In this document: positions 1-6,570 of the stretch, piece by piece
Position numbering within the stretch: the stretch's first letter is position 1
Layout: each line of letters opens with the position of its first letter
Assembly: GCA_013811765.1 (NCBI GenBank)
Contig: JACCUO010000025.1
Span: forward strand, 1 to 8,975
Source: Thermoleophilaceae bacterium
Lineage (GTDB): Bacteria; Actinomycetota; Thermoleophilia; Solirubrobacterales; Thermoleophilaceae
DNA: 8,975 bases
Reading direction: 5' to 3'
Translations under genes and position numbers: made by a program
The notes under the pieces: generated by a model
Databases searched by the model: none
Seen by the model: only the letters and a program-made list of their open reading frames with translations
What the model was told of the DNA's origin: nothing

Positions 1-252
1 GGCACAGGCAGCCCGCGGGTTCGACAAGGCATCGTCGTCTCAGACAAGGCCGATAAGACGATCACCGTGCAGGTCGACCTCGCGCGCCAGCACCGCACCT
101 ATGGAAAGATCGTTCGCACCAGCACCAAGATCCACGCCCACGACGAGCGCAACGAGGCGGGCGAGGGTGACACCGTGAGGGTGGTCGAGAGCCGGCCCTT
201 GAGCGCCACCAAGCGTTGGCGCCTGGTCGAGATCCTCGAGAGGGCGAGATAG
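1..252 (+). CDS. rpsQ: 30S ribosomal protein S17, 5' end outside window
   Basis: Primary 16S rRNA-binding protein with an OB fold, involved in early assembly of the small subunit. The visible part is 83 codons in frame 1, ending at TAG 250-252. The N-terminal strand [16 protein letters not shown] lies at visible residues 10-25, and the family signature [13 protein letters not shown] lies at about 56-68, followed by the usual basic end. No start codon lies upstream of the conserved core within the window, so the first residues of the gene lie before position 1. S17 proteins are usually about 80-95 residues, so little is missing. The next gene, rplN, begins at the very next base, which fits the canonical rpmC-rpsQ-rplN order; rpmC and rplP would be expected just upstream. 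Identity is secure from both motif and context. Confidence 0.96.
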   Translation, partial: GTGSPRVRQGIVVSDKADKTITVQVDLARQHRTYGKIVRTSTKIHAHDERNEAGEGDTVRVVESRPLSATKRWRLVEILERAR

Positions 253-621
253 GTGATTCAGCAGGAGACACGCCTGCGGGTGGCCGATAACACGGGCGCC
301 CGCGAGATCCTCTGCATCCGGGTTACCGGTGGCTCCCAGCGGCGCTATGCCGGGGTGGGTGACGTGATAACCGCCACCGTCAAGCAGGCGATCCCTCGCG
401 GCTCGGTGAGCAAGGGCGAGGTGGTGAAGGCGGTCGTGGTGCGCACACGCAAGGAGTTCGGGCGCGAGGATGGCACCTACATCGCCTTCGACGAGAACGC
501 GGCCGTGCTGATCGATCAGGCCAACAACCCGCGAGGGACCCGTATCTTCGGCCCGGTCGCGCGCGAGCTGCGCGACCGCAACTTTATGAAGATCGTCTCG
601 CTCGCCCCTGAGGTCCTCTAG
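253..621 (+). CDS. rplN: 50S ribosomal protein L14
   Basis: Large-subunit protein that binds 23S rRNA and forms an intersubunit bridge with 16S rRNA; also known as the docking site of the silencing factor RsfS. The 122-residue length is exactly typical. It opens [17 protein letters not shown], the classic L14 N-terminus. The family signature runs at about residues 60-86 (AVVVRTRKE, then [14 protein letters not shown]), and the C-terminal part has [13 protein letters not shown]. The GTG start at 253 directly follows the rpsQ stop with no spacer; a purine-rich GAGAGGG just upstream, inside the rpsQ end, can serve as ribosome binding site, so coupling to rpsQ is likely. It stops at TAG 619-621, two bases before rplX. 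Nothing odd apart from the GTG start. Confidence 0.98.
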   Translation: MIQQETRLRVADNTGAREILCIRVTGGSQRRYAGVGDVITATVKQAIPRGSVSKGEVVKAVVVRTRKEFGREDGTYIAFDENAAVLIDQANNPRGTRIFGPVARELRDRNFMKIVSLAPEVL

Positions 622-623
622 CC

Positions 624-962
624 ATGGCCTCCCGCATGAAGATCCGCAAGGACGATGTGGTCAAGGTCATATCGGGCAAGGACCGGGGCAAGACCGGGCG
701 CGTGCTCCGCACCGAGCCCGGTCGTTCGCGGGTGTACGTGGAGGGTCTCTGCATCCAGAAGCGCCACCAGCGCCCCCGTACCCTGCAGGACACCCAGCGC
801 GCTCAGGCAATCGGCGGCGTGATCGAGGTGGAGGGCCCGATCCACGTGTCGAACGTGCAGCTGCTCGACCCCGAGTCCGGTGCCCCGAGCCGCGTCGCGA
901 TCAAGCGCGAGGACGGCCGGCGCGTACGCGTTGCAAAGAAGTCCGGGAAGGAGCTCGACTGA
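624..962 (+). CDS. rplX: 50S ribosomal protein L24
   Basis: Assembly-initiating 23S rRNA-binding protein located near the polypeptide exit tunnel. It is 112 residues, within the usual 100-115 range. A KOW motif occupies about residues 10-37 ([18 protein letters not shown]), followed by QKRHQRP and the stretch around [20 protein letters not shown], both diagnostic of bacterial L24. ATG 624 has TGAGGT at 609-614 as a well-placed Shine-Dalgarno site. A second in-frame ATG at 636 (residue 5) sits immediately before the conserved KIRKDD and is a possible alternative start, but it lacks a better ribosome binding site. It stops at TGA 960-962, one base before the rplE ATG. Identity certain; start likely. 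Confidence 0.97.
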   Translation: MASRMKIRKDDVVKVISGKDRGKTGRVLRTEPGRSRVYVEGLCIQKRHQRPRTLQDTQRAQAIGGVIEVEGPIHVSNVQLLDPESGAPSRVAIKREDGRRVRVAKKSGKELD

Positions 963-963
963 C

Positions 964-1728
964 ATGGTTGCCACGACCTCCCAGCCGCCCCGGCTAAAGG
1001 AGCGCTACGACGGCGAGATCCGCGCGGCCCTGCAGAAGCGCTTCAGGTACTCCAACCCGATGCAGGTGCCGAAGGTCGACAAGGTCACGCTCAACATGGG
1101 CGTGGGCGAGGCCAAGCAGGACTCGAAGATGCTCGATGCCGCCCGGGAGCAGCTCGCCACGATCGCCGGCCAGCAGCCCAACGTCCGGCTCGCGCGCAAG
1201 TCGATCGCCAACTTCAAGCTCCGCGACGGCATGCCCGTGGGTCTCTCGGTCACGCTGCGCGGCGTGCGGATATACGAGTTCCTCGACCGGCTGATGTCGG
1301 TGGCCATCCCGCGCATCCGGGACTTTCGAGGGCTGAACCCGCGCTCGTTCGACGGACGTGGGAACTGGACCATGGGGGTCCGCGAGCAGGTCATCTTCCC
1401 CGAGATCGACTACGACGCGATCGACCAGGTGCGCGGCCTGGACATCACCATCACCACGACCGCGGCGAGCGATGAGGAAGGCTTTGCGCTGCTGCTCGAG
1501 ATGGGGATGCCCTTTCAGGAGGCCGGCCGCCCGGGCCAGTCGACGGTGGAGCCCGACGAAGCCGAGGAGGAGCGCCGGCACGACGAGGCCCGCCTCAAGG
1601 CGGAGGCCGAGCAGGCCGCGTTCGAACAGCTCAAGGAGGAGAATCCCGAAGCCTACGCAAAGCCCGAGGAGCCCGAGGAGGGCGAGCAGGGCGACCCCGA
1701 AGAGCAAGCCCCGAAGGGAAGCGAGTAG
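964..1728 (+). CDS. rplE: 50S ribosomal protein L5 with acidic C-terminal extension
   Basis: 5S rRNA-binding protein of the central protuberance, which also contacts the small-subunit head and P-site tRNA. It is 254 residues, against about 180-187 for usual bacterial L5. The core covers residues 1-185: [10 protein letters not shown] at 41-50, then [29 protein letters not shown], and the usual end [10 protein letters not shown] at about 176-185. Residues 186-254 are an additional tail of 69 residues with 24 Asp/Glu against 8 Lys/Arg, rich in Ala, Pro and Gln; the first half could be helical or coiled coil and the last part is low complexity. The frame stays open further upstream to position 880, but ATG 964 gives the conserved N-terminus and sits one base after the rplX stop. 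The stop at 1726-1728 abuts rpsZ. The tail's role is unknown. Confidence 0.97.
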   Translation: MVATTSQPPRLKERYDGEIRAALQKRFRYSNPMQVPKVDKVTLNMGVGEAKQDSKMLDAAREQLATIAGQQPNVRLARKSIANFKLRDGMPVGLSVTLRGVRIYEFLDRLMSVAIPRIRDFRGLNPRSFDGRGNWTMGVREQVIFPEIDYDAIDQVRGLDITITTTAASDEEGFALLLEMGMPFQEAGRPGQSTVEPDEAEEERRHDEARLKAEAEQAAFEQLKEENPEAYAKPEEPEEGEQGDPEEQAPKGSE

Positions 1729-1914
1729 ATGGCCAAGACCTCACAGAGGGTGCGTCAGTCGCGCCCGCCCAAGTACAAGACCCGCGGGTACAACCGGTGC
1801 CGCAAGTGCGGCAGGCCGCGCGCGTACATGCGCAAGTTCGGCCTCTGCCGTATCTGCCTGCGCGACCACGCCCACGAGGGCGACATCCCCGGGCTGACCA
1901 AGAGCAGCTGGTAG
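1729..1914 (+). CDS. rpsZ: 30S ribosomal protein S14, zinc-binding type Z
   Basis: Small-subunit head protein next to S3 and S10, contacting 16S rRNA. It is 61 residues, the length of the short, zinc-containing S14 form. Zinc ligands are C24-x2-C27 and C40-x2-C43, in the contexts [10 protein letters not shown] and GLCRICLRD. The end IPGLTKSSW is the family hallmark. The ATG follows the rplE stop directly, with GAAGGGAA at 1713-1720 as ribosome binding site. All four cysteines are present, so this is the zinc-dependent (C+) version. Zinc-free S14 paralogues, where they exist, are usually encoded elsewhere under zinc control; none is seen here. Confidence 0.98.
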   Translation: MAKTSQRVRQSRPPKYKTRGYNRCRKCGRPRAYMRKFGLCRICLRDHAHEGDIPGLTKSSW

Positions 1915-1916
1915 GC

Positions 1917-2315
1917 ATGAGCCAGACCGACCCGATAGCCGACTTCCTGACGCGGATCCGCAACGCCCTCCAGGCCGACCACGACGCCGCCGTGATGCCG
2001 CACTCCACCTTCAAGGCCGAGCTAGCGCGCATCCTCGTCGAGCAGGGCTATGTGGAGAGCTGCTCGGTGGAGCCCGCGCGGGTCGGCCAGGCCCTGCGGG
2101 TGACGCTCAAGTACACCGAGGATCGCAAGCCGGTGATCGCGGGGATGAAGAGGGTGTCCACGCCCGGTCGGCGCGAGTACGTCGGCGCCGGGCAGGTTCC
2201 GAAGGTCCAGGGCGGGATGGGCACCACCATCGTGTCCACTTCCAGGGGCGTGATGACCGGACACGAGGCGCGCCGCGCCGGTGTCGGCGGCGAGCTCGTG
2301 GCGAAGGTCTGGTGA
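1917..2315 (+). CDS. rpsH: 30S ribosomal protein S8
   Basis: Primary 16S rRNA-binding protein that organises the central domain of the small subunit. It is 132 residues, a normal length. It begins [17 protein letters not shown], the standard S8 N-terminus; the family signature [18 protein letters not shown] lies at residues 102-119 and the protein ends GELVAKVW. The frame is open upstream to 1797 through rpsZ, but ATG 1917 gives the conserved first residues and lies two bases after the rpsZ stop. In Escherichia coli S8 represses the spc operon by binding near the rplE start; I cannot see a matching RNA structure there. Start and identity are secure. Confidence 0.97.
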   Translation: MSQTDPIADFLTRIRNALQADHDAAVMPHSTFKAELARILVEQGYVESCSVEPARVGQALRVTLKYTEDRKPVIAGMKRVSTPGRREYVGAGQVPKVQGGMGTTIVSTSRGVMTGHEARRAGVGGELVAKVW

Positions 2316-2319
2316 TCCC

Positions 2320-2853
2320 ATGAGCCGCATTGGAAAGCAGCCGATCTCTCTGCCCGACGGTGTGACCGTGCAGGTCGAGCCCGAGGCCGTGCGCGTCGAG
2401 GGGCCGAAGGGCCGGCTTTCAGAGCGCGTGGCCCGGGACCTCAGCGTCGAGCAGCAGAATGGCGAGATCGTGGTCACCAGGCCGTCCGACCGCGGCGAGC
2501 ATCGCGCTCTGCACGGACTGACCCGCAGCCTGATCGCCAACATGGTGCTGGGCGTGACAGAGGGCTTCGAGAAGCGGCTCGAGATTCAGGGGGTGGGCTA
2601 TCGCGCCCAGCTCAAGGGCAAGAACCTCGAGCTGGCGCTCGGTTACTCGCACCCAGTTCCGGTTGAGGCTCCCGAGGGCATCGAGTTCGAGGTGCCGGTG
2701 CCGACCGAGGTCGTGGTACGGGGGATCTCGAAACAGGCCGTCGGCGAGATCGCCGCCCAGATTCGCAAGAAGCGCCCGCCCGAGCCATACAAGGGCAAGG
2801 GCATTCGCTACAAGGACGAGTACGTGGCCAGGAAGGTTGGCAAGCGGGCATGA
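2320..2853 (+). CDS. rplF: 50S ribosomal protein L6
   Basis: Large-subunit protein near the factor-binding centre (sarcin-ricin loop), with two duplicated alpha/beta domains. It is 177 residues, typical. The N-terminus [17 protein letters not shown], the mid-region [15 protein letters not shown] and the C-terminal signature [11 protein letters not shown] at residues 154-164 are all present. The frame extends 13 codons upstream into rpsH, but ATG 2320 is the canonical start, four bases after the rpsH stop. GGTGAT just upstream partly matches the anti-Shine-Dalgarno. Its TGA stop overlaps the rplR start as ATGA, indicating translational coupling. Nothing unusual. Confidence 0.98.
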   Translation: MSRIGKQPISLPDGVTVQVEPEAVRVEGPKGRLSERVARDLSVEQQNGEIVVTRPSDRGEHRALHGLTRSLIANMVLGVTEGFEKRLEIQGVGYRAQLKGKNLELALGYSHPVPVEAPEGIEFEVPVPTEVVVRGISKQAVGEIAAQIRKKRPPEPYKGKGIRYKDEYVARKVGKRA

Positions 2854-3203
2854 GCGTCAAGACGAAGCCGCAGACGCGCATGCGCCGCCGACGGCGCGTG
2901 CGGGCCAAGGTGCGGGGCACCTCAGAGCGCCCGAGGCTCGCCGTGTTCCGCTCCAACCGCGGGATGGTCGCCCAGCTGATCGACGACAGTCGAGGCCACA
3001 CGGTGGCGGCGGTCAGCTGGACCGAGCCCGAGCTGCGCGATCTCGGTTCTATGGAGCAGGCGGGACGCGCGGGGGCCGTGATCGCAGAGCGCGGCAAGGC
3101 TGCCGGCGTGGGGCAGTGCGTCTTTGACCGGGGCGGATACCGGTACCACGGCCGCGTAAAGGCGCTTGCGCAGGGAGCCCGAGAGGCCGGGCTCGAGTTT
3201 TGA
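2850..3203 (+). CDS. rplR: 50S ribosomal protein L18
   Basis: 5S rRNA-binding protein of the central protuberance that works with L5 and L25-type proteins to attach 5S rRNA. It is 117 residues. A very basic N-terminus ([14 protein letters not shown] at about 11-24) is followed by [36 protein letters not shown] and the typical ending [11 protein letters not shown] 2850 overlaps the rplF stop by four bases (ATGA). AGGAAGG at about 2830-2836 lies rather far upstream, so termination-reinitiation may contribute. A 65-nt gap follows before rpsE, the largest in the spc part of this window. Identity certain. Confidence 0.97.
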   Translation: MSVKTKPQTRMRRRRRVRAKVRGTSERPRLAVFRSNRGMVAQLIDDSRGHTVAAVSWTEPELRDLGSMEQAGRAGAVIAERGKAAGVGQCVFDRGGYRYHGRVKALAQGAREAGLEF

Positions 3204-3268
3204 TCGGCCCCCCGAAGCGGGCGCGGAACTCGCGCACGGACCACTAGCTACCCTCGACGGGACGGAAA

Positions 3269-3889
3269 ATGGCCAGAGAGAGCAACAGAAATCAGGGCGG
3301 CCGCGGCCGCGACAGCGATCTCCAGGAGCGCGTGGTCGAGATCAACCGCGTGGCCAAGGTCGTCAAGGGCGGCCGGCGCTTCTCGTTCACGGCCCTCGTG
3401 GTCGTGGGTGATGAGAAGTCGAAGGTCGGCGTGGGCTACGGCAAGGCCAACGAGGTGCCGGTGGCGATCCAGAAAGGCGTCGAGCGGGCCCGTCGCGACC
3501 TCCTCGACGTGCCGATGCACGGGTCGACGATCACCCACCAGATCACCGGCGTCCACTCGGCCTCCCGCGTGCTGCTCAAGCCGGCCTCACCCGGTACGGG
3601 CGTGATCGCCGGCGGCGGGGTCCGCGCCGTGCTCGAGCTCGCCGGCATTCACGACGTGCTGTCGAAGTCACTTGGCAGCCAGAACCCGATCAACCTGGTG
3701 AAGGCCACGATGGCGGGTCTGCAGGGACTGCGCAGGCCGGAGGACGTGGCCAAGCTGCGTGGCTTGAGCATCTCCCAGGTGCTCGGCATCGATGGGTCGA
3801 ACGGCAAGCCCGCCGAGGCCGAGGCGCCCGCCGGCGAGGCGCCGCCGGCTGCGGCGGAGGCGTCCGCAACGGAGGCCGAGAGCGCCTGA
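3269..3889 (+). CDS. rpsE: 30S ribosomal protein S5 with Ala/Glu-rich tail
   Basis: Small-subunit protein at the mRNA entry site, important for decoding accuracy and mRNA unwinding together with S3 and S4. It is 206 residues. The dsRBD-like N-terminal domain carries the family signature at residues 35-67 ([14 protein letters not shown] then [16 protein letters not shown]). The C-terminal domain has [18 protein letters not shown] and [11 protein letters not shown]. Residues 177-206 form a low-complexity tail with 12 Ala and 6 Glu in 30 positions. An in-frame TAG at 3245-3247 limits the start, and ATG 3269 is the only good candidate; its upstream GACGGGACGGAAA is a weak ribosome binding site. 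The TGA stop overlaps the rpmD ATG by one base. Confidence 0.97.
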   Translation: MARESNRNQGGRGRDSDLQERVVEINRVAKVVKGGRRFSFTALVVVGDEKSKVGVGYGKANEVPVAIQKGVERARRDLLDVPMHGSTITHQITGVHSASRVLLKPASPGTGVIAGGGVRAVLELAGIHDVLSKSLGSQNPINLVKATMAGLQGLRRPEDVAKLRGLSISQVLGIDGSNGKPAEAEAPAGEAPPAAAEASATEAESA

Positions 3890-4068
3890 TGGCTGCGCTG
3901 GCCATCAAGCAGGTCAAGTCGCCGAATGGCGCCTCGAAGAGGCAGCGGGCCTCATTGCGCACGCTCGGCCTGGGCCGGATCGGCAAACAGGTTGAGCGCC
4001 CCGATGACGAGGTCGTGCGCGGGCTCATCTACTCCGTGCACCACTTGGTGGAGGTCAAGGATGCCTGA
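3889..4068 (+). CDS. rpmD: 50S ribosomal protein L30
   Basis: Small peripheral 23S rRNA-binding protein of the large subunit, found in many but not all bacteria. It encodes 59 residues, the normal size. The N-terminal strand LAIKQVKSPNG is followed by the key segment SLRTLGLGRIGKQVERPDDEV and the closing helix and strand GLIYSVHHLVEV. ATG 3889 shares its A with the rpsE TGA stop; GGAGG at 3871-3875 lies somewhat far upstream. The 3' end overlaps rplO by eight bases. The gene is easily missed because it is so short, but the motif and its place between rpsE and rplO make the call secure. Confidence 0.96.
   Translation: MAALAIKQVKSPNGASKRQRASLRTLGLGRIGKQVERPDDEVVRGLIYSVHHLVEVKDA
4050..4055 (+). 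promoter_or_regulatory. Shine-Dalgarno site of rplO
   Basis: GGAGGT five bases before the ATG at 4061 is a near-perfect match to the anti-Shine-Dalgarno end of 16S rRNA. It lies inside the last codons of rpmD and settles the rplO start at 4061 over the in-frame GTG at 4076 or the open frame reaching back to 3926. Confidence 0.8.
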
Positions 4069-4552
4069 GGATCGCGTGATTGGGCTCCACAATCTGAAGC
4101 CCGCCAAGGGGTCCACCCACCGCCGCAAGCGTGTCGGTCGGGGCGAGGGCTCGGGGTTTGGGAAGACATCCGGCCGGGGCCAGAAGGGTGCCGGTTCGCG
4201 CGCGGGGGCAAAGGACCGGGCAGGCTTCGAGGGCGGGCAGAACCCGATCCAGATCCGGATGCGGAAGCTGCGCGGACCGCACATGAAGAAGTCGATGCCG
4301 TTCGAGAAGTTCCGCACGCACACCCAGCCCGTGAACCTGAAGGACCTCGAGGGGCGCTTCGACAAGGGTGCCGAGATCACGCCTGACTCGCTCAGGGCGG
4401 CAGGCCTTGCCACCCGCGCCGGCGTCCCGGTCAAGGTCCTCGGCCAGGGGGAGATCACGAAGGCGCTCACCGTCCACGCCCATGCGTTCTCGGCCACCGC
4501 GCGCGACATGATCGAGGCGGCCGGCGGCAGCGTCCACGTGCTCGATTCCTAG
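4061..4552 (+). CDS. rplO: 50S ribosomal protein L15
   Basis: Late-assembly large-subunit protein that threads an extended glycine-rich arm through 23S rRNA. It is 163 residues; L15 is usually about 145-165. The N-terminus GLHNLKPAKGSTHRRKRVGR is followed by the Gly/Arg/Lys-rich arm at about residues 26-60 (GRGEGSGFGKTSGRGQKG, then FEGGQNPI). The C-terminal family signature starts around K125 (VKVLGQGEITKALTVHAHAFS) and ends near AAGG. The start overlaps the end of rpmD by eight bases and has a strong ribosome binding site. TAG at 4550-4552 is three bases before secY, the standard rplO-secY junction. Nothing odd. Confidence 0.97.
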   Translation: MPEDRVIGLHNLKPAKGSTHRRKRVGRGEGSGFGKTSGRGQKGAGSRAGAKDRAGFEGGQNPIQIRMRKLRGPHMKKSMPFEKFRTHTQPVNLKDLEGRFDKGAEITPDSLRAAGLATRAGVPVKVLGQGEITKALTVHAHAFSATARDMIEAAGGSVHVLDS

Positions 4553-4555
4553 CCG

Positions 4556-5824
4556 ATGCTCCAGACCTTTCTCAACTCCTTCCGGGTTCCCGAGATCCGG
4601 AAGAAGCTGGCGTTCACGGCGGCGATGCTCCTGCTGTACAGGGTCGGGGCCTACATCCCCGCGCCGGGCATCAACGTGGATGCGGTGGAGAGCATCGCCG
4701 AGAACTTCACGGGCTCGAACGTCCTCGGCTTTCTGAACCTGTTCTCGGGCGGGAGCCTGCAGCGCTTCGCGATCTTCGCCCTGGGCATCATGCCCTACAT
4801 AACCGCCTCGATCATCCTGCAGCTGATGACCGTGGTCGTCCCCCAGCTCGAGAAGCTCCGCAAGGAGGGCGAGGTTGGGCAGCAGAAGATCACGCAGTAC
4901 ACCCGCTACCTGACGGTGGGTCTCGCCTTCGGCCAGTCGATCGGCTACGTCTTCCTCTTTCGCACCTTCTCCTCGGGGGGGACGGAGGTGGTCGACAACT
5001 TCACCTTCGGTCGCGTCTTCGTGATCGTGACCACCCTCACCGCGGGTTGCGTGCTGCTCATGTGGTTCGGAGAGCTGATCACCCAGCGCGGGATCGGTAA
5101 CGGGATCTCGCTGATGATCTTCGCGAGCATCGTCGCCGGCCTTCCGGGCGGGATCAGCAACTGGTGGCAGAGCCCCGACCAGGTGTTCATCGTGATGATG
5201 CCGTTCATCTGCCTGGCGGTGATCGTCTTCATCGTGTTCATGCAGGAGGGACAGCGCCGGATCCCGGTGCAGTACGCAAAGCGAGTCGTGGGCCGGCGGA
5301 TGTCCGGGGGCGGCTCGACCTACCTCCCGCTGCGCGTGAACATGGCGGGGGTGATCCCGGTGATCTTCGCTGCCTCCCTGATGGCCTTCCCGCCTACCAT
5401 CGGCGAGCTATCCCAGGCGAGCTGGGCGCGTGACTTCTCGGCTTTCTTCAGCCCCAACGGGTGGGCCTACATCGTTGGGGAGTCGATCTTCATCATCCTC
5501 TTCACCTACTTCTATACCGCGGTCACCTTCAACCCGGTCGAGCAGGCGGACAACCTGAAGAAATACGGCGGGTTCATACCTGGGGTGAGACCCGGCCGGC
5601 CAACGGCCGAGTATCTGGATCGCATCCTCGCGCGGCTGACCTTCCCGGGTGCGCTCTACCTGGCCGCGGTCGCCGCCCTGCCGACCATCATCCTCAACCA
5701 GACGAGCGCCAACGTCTTTTTCGGCGGGACCTCGATACTGATCGTGGTGGGCGTGGCCCTCGACACCATGAAGCAGCTCGAGGCACAGCTGATGATGCGC
5801 AACTACGAGGGGTTCCTGAAGTAG
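4556..5824 (+). CDS. secY: Preprotein translocase channel subunit SecY
   Basis: Central membrane pore of the Sec translocon; with SecE and SecG it passes unfolded preproteins across, or releases helices into, the cytoplasmic membrane, driven by SecA or the ribosome. It is 422 residues, normal for SecY. The N-terminal amphipathic stretch FRVPEIRKK is followed by a first membrane helix at about 18-36. The plug and second helix carry the SecY signature at about 70-91 (RFAIFALGIMPYITASIILQ), and the cytoplasmic motif KITQYTRYLT lies at about 111-120. The basic cytoplasmic loop QEGQRRIPVQYAKR starts near residue 230 and binds SecA/ribosome. FNPVEQADNLKKYGGFIPGVR and LTFPGALYLA mark the last loop and helix. 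ATG 4556 is three bases after rplO; no clear Shine-Dalgarno is visible, so coupling to rplO is likely. Confidence 0.98.
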   Translation: MLQTFLNSFRVPEIRKKLAFTAAMLLLYRVGAYIPAPGINVDAVESIAENFTGSNVLGFLNLFSGGSLQRFAIFALGIMPYITASIILQLMTVVVPQLEKLRKEGEVGQQKITQYTRYLTVGLAFGQSIGYVFLFRTFSSGGTEVVDNFTFGRVFVIVTTLTAGCVLLMWFGELITQRGIGNGISLMIFASIVAGLPGGISNWWQSPDQVFIVMMPFICLAVIVFIVFMQEGQRRIPVQYAKRVVGRRMSGGGSTYLPLRVNMAGVIPVIFAASLMAFPPTIGELSQASWARDFSAFFSPNGWAYIVGESIFIILFTYFYTAVTFNPVEQADNLKKYGGFIPGVRPGRPTAEYLDRILARLTFPGALYLAAVAALPTIILNQTSANVFFGGTSILIVVGVALDTMKQLEAQLMMRNYEGFLK

Positions 5825-5858
5825 CAGGCCTGCTGAGGCGCGGTAGCCTTGTCGGGTT

Positions 5859-6533
5859 GTGAGCGAGCTGAATCTGATCCTGCTCGGCCCGCCGGGCGCG
5901 GGGAAGGGCACGCAGGCCGAGCGGCTTCGGGCCGACTTCGACGTTCCCTACTACGCCATGGGAGACATCCTGCGCGCCGCCGTCAAGGAGGGGACCGAGC
6001 TGGGTCGCGAGGCCAAGGAGTACATGGACCGCGGCGACCTCGTTCCGGATGACCTGGTGTGCCGCGTCATCGTCGACCGGGTCGACAGCGCCGAGGCGCG
6101 CGATGGGTTCGTGCTCGATGGCTTTCCGCGCACCGTGGCCCAGGCCGACGCACTGGCCGGTGCGGTGGCGTCGCTCGGTAGGCGGCTTACCGCGGCGCTC
6201 TCCATCGAGGCCCCTGACGAGGACGTCATCCGCCGTCTGTCCGGGCGGCGGATGTGCGATAAGAACGGCCACGTCTACCACGTCGAGTTTGACCCGCCGA
6301 AAAACGAGGGCTTCTGCGACCAGGACGGTTCAGTGCTCGTCCAGCGCGAAGACGACAGGGAGGAAACCGTCCGCCACCGGCTCGAGGTCTTCCACGACCA
6401 GACCAAGCCGCTGATCGACTACTACGCCAGGCAGGGTCTCCTTCGTCGCTTCGACGGGACGAGGGCACCGGAAGAGGTCCACGGGCACATCAGGGCCACC
6501 CTGGCCACGCTTCGCCTGGAGGAAGAGCTGTAG
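5859..6533 (+). CDS. adk: Adenylate kinase, long-LID form
   Basis: Cytoplasmic enzyme catalysing ATP + AMP to 2 ADP, keeping adenine nucleotides balanced. It is 224 residues, in the range of long adenylate kinases. The P-loop GPPGAGKGT is at 10-18, the AMP-site region YYAMGDILR at 31-39, GFVLDGFPRT at 83-92, the LID at about 130-167, and REDDREETVRHRL at 163-175. Two oddities: the usual Ser-Thr before GD is Ala33-Met34, and the LID metal positions are C133, N136, C153 and D156 instead of four Cys or three Cys plus Asp. The start is GTG 5859, bounded by an in-frame TAG at 5844-5846; no convincing Shine-Dalgarno is seen. It lies 34 nt after secY and 37 nt before map, the usual neighbours. Confidence 0.97.
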   Translation: MSELNLILLGPPGAGKGTQAERLRADFDVPYYAMGDILRAAVKEGTELGREAKEYMDRGDLVPDDLVCRVIVDRVDSAEARDGFVLDGFPRTVAQADALAGAVASLGRRLTAALSIEAPDEDVIRRLSGRRMCDKNGHVYHVEFDPPKNEGFCDQDGSVLVQREDDREETVRHRLEVFHDQTKPLIDYYARQGLLRRFDGTRAPEEVHGHIRATLATLRLEEEL

Positions 6534-6557
6534 TGGCCCCCCTTCGAAGCGCCCACT

Positions 6558-6562
6558 GGGAG
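6558..6562 (+). promoter_or_regulatory. Shine-Dalgarno site deciding the TTG start of map
   Basis: GGGAG eight bases before TTG 6571. A nearby ATG at 6563 is followed by a stop after only two further codons and is in another frame, so TTG is the best start and yields the expected N-terminus MIIKKSAEEIEAI. Confidence 0.65.
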
Positions 6563-6570
6563 ATGGCGCC

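Noticed and set aside
880..963. N-terminal extension of L5 by 28 codons from GTG 880
   Set aside because: It lies wholly inside rplX, its residues do not resemble L5, and ATG 964 gives the conserved N-terminus.
1633..1640. AAGGAGGA inside rplE as an internal ribosome binding site
   Set aside because: No ATG, GTG or TTG follows at usable spacing; it is a by-product of Lys-Glu-Glu codons.
994..1707. 237-codon open frame on the minus strand opposite rplE
   Set aside because: Antisense shadow of a high-GC gene; its translation is Leu/Gly/His/Arg-rich with no recognisable domain, and the + strand frame is an unmistakable L5.
1519..1725. L5 tail as a frameshift artefact or a separate small gene
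   Set aside because: The tail continues in the L5 frame with normal third-position GC, ends exactly at the rpsZ start, and has no start codon with a ribosome binding site of its own.
1358..1897. 179-codon + strand open frame overlapping rplE and rpsZ in another frame
   Set aside because: Translation is almost entirely Arg/Ser/Pro/Ala, typical of an out-of-frame GC-rich reading; the GA-rich L5 tail keeps it open.
2612..3244. 210-codon minus-strand open frame opposite rplF/rplR
   Set aside because: Compositional shadow, Arg/Pro/Ser-rich, no motif, and it spans two well-identified genes.
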